A stretch of DNA of 6,526 nt from JAVVFH01 sp032250585 (GTDB lineage: Bacteria; Pseudomonadota; Gammaproteobacteria; Xanthomonadales; SZUA-36), in the NCBI GenBank assembly GCA_032250585.1, contig JAVVFH010000196.1, positions 1 to 6,526 on the forward strand, given 5' to 3'. A program made the position numbers and the translations under genes. The notes beneath the pieces were generated by a model. That model worked only from the letters and a program-made list of their open reading frames with translations, did not search any database and was not told the DNA's origin. Shown one piece after another: positions 1 to 6,526 of this stretch; position 1 is the stretch's first letter, and each line of letters begins with the position of its first letter.

Positions 1-1551
1 GCGGCGGCTTCCGGCAGCGCGCCGGTGTCGCAGACGGCCGTCGACATCATGGCGGCCGGCGGCAACGCCTTCGACGCGGCGCTGGGCGCGCTGTGCACCG
101 CCTCGATCGCCGAACCGCTGCTGGTCAGCCTGGGCGGCGGCGGCTTCCTGCTGGCGCTGCCGGGCGCGCAAAAACCCCGCGTCTACGATTTTTTCTGCCA
201 GACGCCGGCCCGCCACCGCCCGGACGGCGAACTCGATTTCTATCCCATCATGGCCAATTTCGGCAGCGCCGAGCAGGAATTCCACATTGGCATGGGCTCG
301 ATCGCCGTGCCGGGGGTCGTGGCCGGACTGTTCGAAGCGCACCGGGACCTTGGCCGCCTGCCGGTTGCCGAGATCATGGCGCCGGCCATCGAGTTGGCGC
401 GCTCGGGCATGCAGGTCGATGCGTTTCACGATTACATCATCCGCATTCTGGAGCCCATCGTGCGCGCCACGCCGCAGGCCTTCGGGCTGTACGAGTCGCC
501 ACAACGTCCCGGAGAGCTGATTCGTGATGGTGAGGGCCTGCGCAACCGGCAGGCGGCCGATGCACTCGAAGCCCTTGCGCGGGAGGGGCCGGATCTTTTC
601 TATCGCGGCGAATGGGCCAGGCAACTGGCGGCCGATTGCGCGGCAGGGGGCGGCCAGCTCAGTCGCGAAGACCTGGCGAATTATCGCGTCGAGCGCCGCG
701 AGCCCGTCGTATTCCGGCACCGCGGCGCGCGCTGCGCCATCAACCCGCCGCCGTCGCCCGGCGGCTGCCTGGTCGCCTTCGCGCTCGGTATCCTGCAGGA
801 CTGGGATTCGAGCCGTTCGGAATGGGGCAGCGAGGAGCACCTGCTGAACCTGCTGCGCGGCATGCGGGCGGCCAGCGTCGCGCGGCATGATTTTTCGATG
901 GAGAACGGCCTCGACCGGGCGACCATGCGGCGTTTGCTGGACCCGGACACCATCGCCGAGTGGCAGCGCGGCTTGCAGCTGCATTCCCTGTTCAGCCGCG
1001 GCACGACGCACATCAGCGTCGCCGACAGCGAGGGCAACATCGCCAGCCTGACCGCCTCCAACGGCGAGGGCTGCTCCTACGTGCTGCCCGGAACCGGTAT
1101 CATGCTGAACAACATGCTGGGCGAGGAAGACCTCAACCCCGGCGGTTTCAATCGTTGGCAGGCGGGCAGCCGCCTGGCCTCGATGATGTCGCCGGCCGTG
1201 ATCGAACGGGCCGACGGCACACGGATCGCGCTGGGTTCGGGCGGTTCGAACCGGATCCGCAGCGCGATGACCCAGGTGCTGGTCAACCTGCTGGATTTCG
1301 GCATGACGGTCGAACAAGCGGTGGCCGCGCCGCGCATTCACCTGGAGGGCGAGATGCTGAGCATCGAGCCCGGCTTCGGGGCGGCGGCGCTCGAAGCGCT
1401 GCGCTCAGCGGCGCCTCATTCAAAGCTGTGGCCCGAAAAAAACCTGTTTTTCGGAGGCGTCCACACGGTGTCGGTGACGCCCGGCGGGACTTTCGCGGGC
1501 GCCGGCGACCCTCGCCGCGGTGGTGCCGTGGCCCGGGCCGTGCAGCGCTGA
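1..1551 (+). CDS. Gamma-glutamyltranspeptidase-like protein (partial, 5' end outside window)
   Basis: This is an Ntn-hydrolase of the gamma-glutamyltransferase (GGT) family. Members are made as a proenzyme that cuts itself before a threonine, giving large and small subunits; classical members transfer or hydrolyse the gamma-glutamyl group of glutathione, usually in the periplasm. The frame is open to the left edge, giving 516 visible codons, and it enters at the conserved N-terminal block (IMAAGGNAFDAALGA, then LGGGGF), so only a few tens of residues, including any signal peptide, should be missing. The TTHISV block gives the likely nucleophile Thr at codon 335 (1003-1005), leaving a 182-residue small subunit, close to the usual size. 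LNNMLGEEDLNP, RLASMMSP, GSGGSNRI and the C-terminal GDPRRGG match family blocks. The usual D-F-R-E-x-A-P arginine motif reads DFFCQTP (187-207), so the substrate may not be classical gamma-glutamyl. Family certain; substrate unknown. Confidence 0.9.
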   Translation, partial: AAASGSAPVSQTAVDIMAAGGNAFDAALGALCTASIAEPLLVSLGGGGFLLALPGAQKPRVYDFFCQTPARHRPDGELDFYPIMANFGSAEQEFHIGMGSIAVPGVVAGLFEAHRDLGRLPVAEIMAPAIELARSGMQVDAFHDYIIRILEPIVRATPQAFGLYESPQRPGELIRDGEGLRNRQAADALEALAREGPDLFYRGEWARQLAADCAAGGGQLSREDLANYRVERREPVVFRHRGARCAINPPPSPGGCLVAFALGILQDWDSSRSEWGSEEHLLNLLRGMRAASVARHDFSMENGLDRATMRRLLDPDTIAEWQRGLQLHSLFSRGTTHISVADSEGNIASLTASNGEGCSYVLPGTGIMLNNMLGEEDLNPGGFNRWQAGSRLASMMSPAVIERADGTRIALGSGGSNRIRSAMTQVLVNLLDFGMTVEQAVAAPRIHLEGEMLSIEPGFGAAALEALRSAAPHSKLWPEKNLFFGGVHTVSVTPGGTFAGAGDPRRGGAVARAVQR

Positions 1552-1619
1552 CCGGCAGGCCGCGACCTCTCCCCGGTGGTTTCTTTGTGCGAAGTTCTCC
1601 GGCCGCAGAAGGATAAATT

Positions 1620-1649
1620 TTGCATCGTGACCCGCTTGCTTGTTAAAAT
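1620..1649 (+). promoter_or_regulatory. Probable sigma-70 promoter of rpsU (extended -10)
   Basis: A -10 hexamer TAAAAT (1644-1649, five of six consensus bases) has a TG one base upstream (1641-1642), which forms an extended -10 element. A poor -35 match, TTGCAT (1620-1625), lies 18 bases upstream. Transcription would start near 1656, giving a leader of about 50 bases before rpsU. The region is AT-richer than the genes around it. No CTG-N10-CAG LexA box, as found ahead of the E. coli rpsU operon, was seen here. Confidence 0.65.
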
Positions 1650-1685
1650 ACGCGGCTACGTCAACTTATCGCCAATTCTTGGCAC

Positions 1686-1695
1686 AAAGGAAGAG
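1686..1695 (+). promoter_or_regulatory. Ribosome binding site of rpsU
   Basis: The purine-rich stretch AAAGGAAGAG ends 9 bases before the ATG at 1705 and sits in an AT-rich, probably unstructured leader. It supports the chosen start and strong translation of this ribosomal protein, in contrast to the poor sites ahead of dnaG and rpoD. Confidence 0.7.
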
Positions 1696-1704
1696 TGATT
1701 TTTA

Positions 1705-1920
1705 ATGCCCAGTGTTAAAGTTCGAGACAATGAGCCTTTTGAGTACGCGCTGCGCCGCTTCAAGCGTTCCTGCGAAAAAGCCGGGGTGCTTTCCGAAACG
1801 CGTCGCCGCGAGTTCTATGAGAAGCCGACCCAGGAGCGCAAGCGCAAAGCCGCCGCTGCCGTAAAACGCAATCTGCGTCGCCTCTCACGCGAAGCGGTCC
1901 GTCGCACCCGGCTGTACTGA
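1705..1920 (+). CDS. rpsU: 30S ribosomal protein S21
   Basis: S21 is a small, very basic protein of the 30S subunit. It binds near the platform and the 3' end of 16S rRNA and helps initiation on natural mRNAs. The 71 residues equal the E. coli length and align without gaps: MPSVKVRDNEPFEYALRRF at the start, then RSCEKAGVL, REFYEKPTQERKRK and the invariant RRTRLY end. Start and stop are therefore secure. It has its own promoter and ribosome binding site and is the first gene of the MMS operon. Its neighbours yqeY, dnaG and rpoD follow on the same strand, but a hairpin with a T-run (2014-2057) lies between it and them, so most transcripts may end after rpsU. The usual divergent upstream neighbour tsaD is absent; a transpeptidase-like gene ends 153 bases upstream. 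Confidence 0.98.
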   Translation: MPSVKVRDNEPFEYALRRFKRSCEKAGVLSETRRREFYEKPTQERKRKAAAAVKRNLRRLSREAVRRTRLY

Positions 1921-1952
1921 ATTCGCCGTACTGAATCTCTCGGTACCGAATT
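1914..1952 (+). repeat. Three imperfect 10-base direct repeats at the rpsU stop
   Basis: GTACTGAATT (1914-1923), GTACTGAATC (1928-1937) and GTACCGAATT (1943-1952) recur with start-to-start spacings of 14 and 15 bases. The first copy contains the last Tyr codon and the TGA stop of rpsU. The outer copies also supply a six-base inverted pair, AATTCG (1920-1925) with CGAATT (1947-1952), with an inner CCG/CGG pair, so the transcript could fold into a weak hairpin just after the stop. A T-rich stretch follows (to 1970). Its role is unknown. Confidence 0.6.
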
Positions 1953-2013
1953 TACACTGATTGTTATTTTGGTCGGCCCGTCCCGGCCATCTCGGAGTGG
2001 GGCGGTCCGGTTC

Positions 2014-2057
2014 GACCCGTTGCACTCGCCTCCCGGTGGTGCTGGAACGGGTCTTTT
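2014..2057 (+). terminator. Intrinsic terminator or attenuator between rpsU and yqeY
   Basis: GACCCGTT (2014-2021) pairs perfectly with AACGGGTC (2046-2053). The stem is prolonged inward by GCAC (2022-2025) with GTGC (2039-2042) across a three-base bulge, and TTTT follows at once (2054-2057). The T-run is short, so termination is probably partial. It resembles in position the terminator between rpsU and dnaG of the E. coli operon, where it lowers expression of the downstream genes. No separate promoter for yqeY was recognised, so read-through is likely needed. The yqeY ribosome binding site starts only about 8 bases after the T-run. Confidence 0.7.
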
Positions 2058-2064
2058 CCAATGG

Positions 2065-2070
2065 GGGGAG
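2065..2070 (+). promoter_or_regulatory. Ribosome binding site deciding the yqeY start
   Basis: GGGGAG ends five bases before the ATG at 2076. An in-frame ATG at 2061 lies upstream of and overlaps this purine run and has no site of its own. It would add five residues (MGGAP) ahead of the family-typical MSLKARIQ start. The later ATG is therefore preferred. Confidence 0.7.
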
Positions 2071-2075
2071 CGCCG

Positions 2076-2522
2076 ATGTCGTTGAAAGCCCGTATCCAGG
2101 AAGACGTCAGGAACGCCATGCGTTCCCACGAGCGTGAGAAACTCTCCGCCCTGCGCCTGATCACGGCCGCGCTGAAGCAAAAAGAAGTCGATGAGCGCAT
2201 CGAACTGAACGACGAACAGGTGCTCGCGGTGCTCGACAAGATGGTCAAGCAGCGGCGCGAGTCGCTGGAACAGTTCGAAAAGGCCGGTCGCGAAGACCTG
2301 GCCGAAAAAGAACGTCATGAACTCACCCTGATCCAGACCTACCTGCCCGAACCGCTGGGCGAGGCCGAACTCGAGGCGCTGATCCGCAGCACCATCGCGC
2401 AAGTCGGCGCCGACAGCGTCCGCGACATGGGCAAGGTCATGAGCGCCCTGCGCGGCCAGGTCCAGGGCCGGGCAGATATGAAGGCCGTCAGTCAGGCGGT
2501 CAAGGCGCAACTCGATTCCTGA
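2076..2522 (+). CDS. yqeY: GatB/YqeY domain protein
   Basis: This is a 148-residue member of the YqeY family (COG1610), small soluble helical proteins that resemble the C-terminal tail domain of GatB, a subunit of the tRNA-dependent amidotransferase. A role connected with tRNA is assumed from that resemblance, but no reaction has been established. Visible family marks are the start MSLKARIQED, the block GREDLAEKE (residues 71-79) followed by TYLPEPLGEAEL (88-99), and the C-terminal DMGKVM then GRADMKAVSQAVK (117-143). Length is normal, with no signal peptide or membrane segment. The gene sits between rpsU and dnaG, 155 bases after the former and 47 bases before the likely dnaG start, as in Pseudomonas-type MMS operons; E. 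coli lacks it here. Co-transcription with dnaG is likely. Family assignment is firm; function is open. Confidence 0.94.
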   Translation: MSLKARIQEDVRNAMRSHEREKLSALRLITAALKQKEVDERIELNDEQVLAVLDKMVKQRRESLEQFEKAGREDLAEKERHELTLIQTYLPEPLGEAELEALIRSTIAQVGADSVRDMGKVMSALRGQVQGRADMKAVSQAVKAQLDS

Positions 2523-2569
2523 GATGCGTGGCCACATCGCGCGCACCTGTCCGCCGAACGGCCGTTGAC

Positions 2570-4312
2570 ATGGGCGGGCTGATCCCCGATTCGTTCATCG
2601 AAGAACTGCTGGGGCGGCTGGACATCGTCGAGATCATCGAGCGCCATGTCCCCCTCAAGCGCGCCGGCCGCGAATACCATGCCTGCTGCCCTTTCCACGA
2701 CGAAAAAACGCCCTCTTTCACGGTCAGCCCGCAAAAACAGTTTTATCACTGCTTCGGCTGCGGTGCTCACGGCTCGGTGATTGGCTTCCTGATGAACTAC
2801 GAAGGCCTGGAATTCGTCGACGCCGTCGAAGAGTTGGCGCGCCATGCCGGCCTGCAGGTACCGCGCGAGGCGAGCCGCCGGCCGCGCCCCGCCGCCGGCC
2901 TTTACGAGATTCTCGAGGCCGCCGCCGCCTGGTATCAGCAACAGCTCAAAGACAGTGAGGAAGCCGTCGCCTACCTGAAAAAGCGCGGCCTGTCCGGCGA
3001 GATTGCCCGGCTTTACGGCGTCGGCTTCGCACCGGCCGGCTGGGACGGCCTGATCAAGCAGCTGGGCAGCGACGCGAACCGTCTGGAGCTGCTGCGACGC
3101 GCCGGCATGTTGAGCCAGGGCAAAGGCGGCGAATACGACAAATTCCGCCACCGCATCATGTTCCCGATCCACGACCGGCGCGGCCGCGTGATCGCTTTCG
3201 GCGGCCGCGCGCTGGACGAGGACGGACCCAAATACCTCAATTCGCCCGAAACCGAACTGTTTCACAAGGGCCGCGAGCTCTATGGCTTGTACCAGGCCCG
3301 CAAGAGCCAGGTGCGGCTGGAGCGGATACTGGTCGTCGAGGGCTACATGGATGTGGTGGCGCTGGCGCAGTTCGGCTTTCGCAACTGTGTCGCCACGCTC
3401 GGCACGGCTACCACCGGCGATCACGCTGAACTTCTGTTCCGCGCCTCCGACGAGGTCATCTACTGCTTCGACGGCGACCGGGCGGGCCGCAAGGCCGCCT
3501 GGCGCGCGCTGGAAGCGACGCTGCCGCGTTTGCGTGATGGCCGGCAGGCGCGCTTTTTGTTTCTGCCGGACGGTGAAGACCCCGACAGCATGGTGCGCAG
3601 CCACGGCGCAGAATCGTTTGCGGCCCAGCTGGACGCGGCCCAGCCGCTGTCCGAATACTTCTTTGATCATTTCACGGAACAGGTGGACATGACTTCCATC
3701 GACGGCCGCGCGCGGCTGGTCGAGATGGCCGGGCCGCAACTCAAGCTTTTGCCCGAGGGGGTATTCCGCGACATGATGTTCGGCCGCCTCGAGAAGCTGG
3801 CCCGCCACCGGCTCGACAGCCGCAGCCGCCAGGCGCAGCAACCAAGCCGCAAAAGTGCTGTCAAACGAAAAACCCAGCAGCAGCGAACGCCCATGCGGTT
3901 GGCGCTGGCGCACCTGGTGCAGAAACCCTCGCTGGCGGCGAGCATCGGCGAACTCGAGCAATTGCGCGACTGCGACCTGCCCGGCATCGGAATCTGCCGC
4001 GAACTTGTTGACTTCTGCGCGAAAAGCCCCAATATGACAACCGCTCAGGTACTGGAACTTTGGCACGAACATCCCGCTCGATCACACCTCGAAATCCTGG
4101 CGGCCTGGCCGCTGCCGGAAGACGAAGACCGGTCGTTGCAGGAATTCCGTGACGCCGTGAACAGTCTGGAACTGCAATGGACGGATGCGCAGATTGCGCA
4201 CATGCCAAAAAAAATCGTCGATCTGAGCGCAGAGCAAAAGCAGCGGCTGCTGGCACTGCAGCACCGCAGGCAGGAACTCAGACACGCATTGCAAGGGGAC
4301 GACACATCCTGA
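2570..4312 (+). CDS. dnaG: DNA primase DnaG
   Basis: DnaG makes the short RNA primers for leading-strand start and lagging-strand synthesis, working with the DnaB helicase at the fork. The chosen ATG gives 580 residues (E. coli 581) and the family start MGGLIPDSFIEELL. An in-frame GTG at 2528 would add 14 residues with no family likeness. The CHC2 zinc domain occupies about residues 1-100, with ligands Cys40, His43, Cys61 and Cys64. The catalytic core follows, with the TOPRIM glutamate in VVEGYMD (Glu257) and aspartates in FDGDRAG (Asp301, Asp303) and GEDPD (Asp337, Asp339). A basic, glutamine-rich linker (about 417-439) leads to the C-terminal helicase-binding domain. All catalytic residues are present. 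No good Shine-Dalgarno sequence precedes either start, in line with the low primase output known for this operon. Confidence 0.97.
   Translation: MGGLIPDSFIEELLGRLDIVEIIERHVPLKRAGREYHACCPFHDEKTPSFTVSPQKQFYHCFGCGAHGSVIGFLMNYEGLEFVDAVEELARHAGLQVPREASRRPRPAAGLYEILEAAAAWYQQQLKDSEEAVAYLKKRGLSGEIARLYGVGFAPAGWDGLIKQLGSDANRLELLRRAGMLSQGKGGEYDKFRHRIMFPIHDRRGRVIAFGGRALDEDGPKYLNSPETELFHKGRELYGLYQARKSQVRLERILVVEGYMDVVALAQFGFRNCVATLGTATTGDHAELLFRASDEVIYCFDGDRAGRKAAWRALEATLPRLRDGRQARFLFLPDGEDPDSMVRSHGAESFAAQLDAAQPLSEYFFDHFTEQVDMTSIDGRARLVEMAGPQLKLLPEGVFRDMMFGRLEKLARHRLDSRSRQAQQPSRKSAVKRKTQQQRTPMRLALAHLVQKPSLAASIGELEQLRDCDLPGIGICRELVDFCAKSPNMTTAQVLELWHEHPARSHLEILAAWPLPEDEDRSLQEFRDAVNSLELQWTDAQIAHMPKKIVDLSAEQKQRLLALQHRRQELRHALQGDDTS
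4008..4038 (+). promoter_or_regulatory. Weak candidate internal promoter for rpoD inside dnaG
   Basis: TTGACT (4008-4013, five of six -35 bases) is followed after 19 bases by TATGAC (4033-4038, four of six -10 bases). On the same bases, CTTGTTG (4004-4010) and CCCCAATAT (4027-4035), 16 apart, partly resemble a heat-shock sigma-32 promoter. E. coli has rpoD promoters, one of them heat-shock driven, inside the 3' part of dnaG, which makes the position plausible. The spacing is long and the matches are imperfect, so this could be chance in coding sequence. Confidence 0.25.
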
Positions 4313-4380
4313 AACCGCCGCGACCGCCTCGAGTGCCGTCGCCGAATGCAGGGTTTTGAACTACAGTTACAGCGAATTTT

Positions 4381-6261
<1,881 letters not shown>

Positions 6262-6321
6262 AGCCGGGCACCATGGGGGGCTCCATGAGGCTGTGCAACA
6301 GTGTTCCCTGTAGCCTACCCG

Positions 6322-6403
6322 ATCGCGGCTGAAGCCGCTCCCACAGAAGGTCCTGCCATTTTTGGGGCGTTGCAGAACCCGTGGGAGCGGCTTCAGCCGC
6401 GAT
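6322..6403. repeat. Head-to-head pair of REP-like palindromic elements
   Basis: A perfect 23-base inverted repeat (6322-6344 and 6381-6403) surrounds a 36-base spacer. Each arm, read from its inner end, starts GTGG and continues GAGCGGCTTCAGCCGC, which is itself a small palindrome (GCGGC, four-base loop, GCCGC). A GTGG or GTAG head plus an imperfect palindrome is the form of REP sequences moved by RAYT (TnpA-REP) HUH transposases, and such units are abundant between genes in Pseudomonas and Xanthomonadaceae-like genomes. The two heads face each other, as in a paired REP unit. The transcript from either strand would fold into a long hairpin after rpoD, which may protect the mRNA 3' end or block read-through between convergent genes. 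No transposase gene is present here. Confidence 0.85.
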
Positions 6404-6405
6404 TG

Positions 6406-6431
6406 AAAAGGCACCTGAACGGCGTCTTTTT
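6406..6431. terminator. Probable bidirectional intrinsic terminator
   Basis: AAAAGGCACC (6406-6415) pairs with GGCGTCTTTT (6421-6430) around the loop TGAAC, with one G-T wobble and one A-C mismatch. The A-run on one side and the T-run on the other (CTTTTT, then ATTT) give a U-tail in both directions. It lies between rpoD and the convergent minus-strand gene and overlaps that gene's stop codon, so it could end both transcripts. Confidence 0.55.
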
Positions 6432-6526
6432 ATTTGAACTGGTTGCGATCGAAGCGGGCGCGCGCATCGGCGCGAAGGCGCGCATCATCGATTCTGGCAA
6501 CGAGGTCAACGATCACCGTTTCTTCG
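6430..6526 (-). CDS. C-terminal end of an unidentified convergent gene (partial)
   Basis: On the minus strand a frame open at the right edge runs 31 codons to a TAA stop (complement at 6430-6432). The peptide begins EETVIVDLVARIDDAR and ends ARFDRNQFK; it is rich in Ala, Arg and Asp and probably helical. Support for it being real comes from the stop falling directly at a hairpin terminator and just beyond the REP pair, a usual arrangement between convergent genes. The + strand also has an open frame here, so coding is not proven. I do not recognise the family from this fragment. Confidence 0.45.
   Translation of the reverse strand, partial: EETVIVDLVARIDDARLRADARARFDRNQFK

Noticed and set aside
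93..890. Several + strand frames overlapping the transpeptidase gene
   Set aside because: They are Arg/Ala/Pro-rich shifted-frame readings inside a gene with clear family motifs and have no ribosome binding sites.
1551..1586. ACCGG/CCGGT pair followed by a T-rich stretch after the transpeptidase gene, as a terminator
   Set aside because: The stem has only five bases with a loop of about 17 and the T-stretch is interrupted; it is too weak to call.
1991..2034. GGTTCGACCC resembling the T-loop of a tRNA
   Set aside because: The flanking bases do not form a T-stem and no anticodon, D-arm or acceptor stem can be built; the bases belong to the terminator hairpin.
6272..6287. CATGG/CCATG hairpin just after rpoD as its terminator
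   Set aside because: The stem is short (five pairs plus a wobble) and no T-run follows; the structure at 6406-6431 is a better candidate.
6430..6526. Likeness of the minus-strand peptide end (ARFDR..F) to primosomal protein PriC
   Set aside because: In PriC this motif lies near the N-terminus with a long protein following, whereas here a stop comes directly after it. The match is too short to use.

Overview
The window carries the macromolecular synthesis (MMS) operon of a GC-rich gammaproteobacterium: rpsU (ribosomal protein S21), a yqeY-like gene, dnaG (primase) and rpoD (primary sigma-70 factor), all on the + strand. The proteins are close to their E. coli counterparts: S21 has 71 residues, DnaG 580 and RpoD 626. 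RpoD keeps the long non-conserved region typical of proteobacterial sigma-70. A yqeY gene between rpsU and dnaG is known from Pseudomonas and Xanthomonas relatives but not from E. coli. A pair of REP-like elements after rpoD, with a GTGGGAGCGGCTTCAGCC core, also recalls Pseudomonas and Xanthomonadaceae-type genomes. The exact taxon cannot be fixed from this sequence.

Layout. Positions 1-1551 hold the 3' part of a gamma-glutamyltranspeptidase-like Ntn-hydrolase gene, open at the left edge. A short AT-richer gap (1552-1704) holds a good extended -10 promoter and a ribosome binding site for rpsU. rpsU (1705-1920) is followed by a 155-base gap with a triple imperfect direct repeat overlapping the rpsU stop and a strong hairpin plus T-run (2014-2057), probably a leaky terminator. 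yqeY (2076-2522), dnaG (2570-4312) and rpoD (4381-6261) follow with gaps of 47 and 68 bases. After rpoD, a convergent intergenic region has a perfect 23-bp inverted repeat made of two head-to-head REP-like units, then a second, probably bidirectional hairpin terminator. It ends at the C-terminal codons of an unidentified minus-strand gene (6430-6526).

How it works together. The operon links translation (S21), replication priming (DnaG) and transcription initiation (RpoD). The sequence suggests graded expression: a strong promoter and good ribosome binding site for abundant S21, attenuation before yqeY, and a weak ribosome binding site at dnaG, which fits the low primase level known from the E. 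coli operon. rpoD probably has its own promoter inside dnaG, but only a weak candidate is visible.

No undescribed multi-gene system is visible. The points worth a second look are small: the triple repeat at the rpsU stop, the nested REP structure, the loss of the usual substrate-binding arginine motif in the transpeptidase, and a transpeptidase gene lying upstream of rpsU where tsaD is usual.
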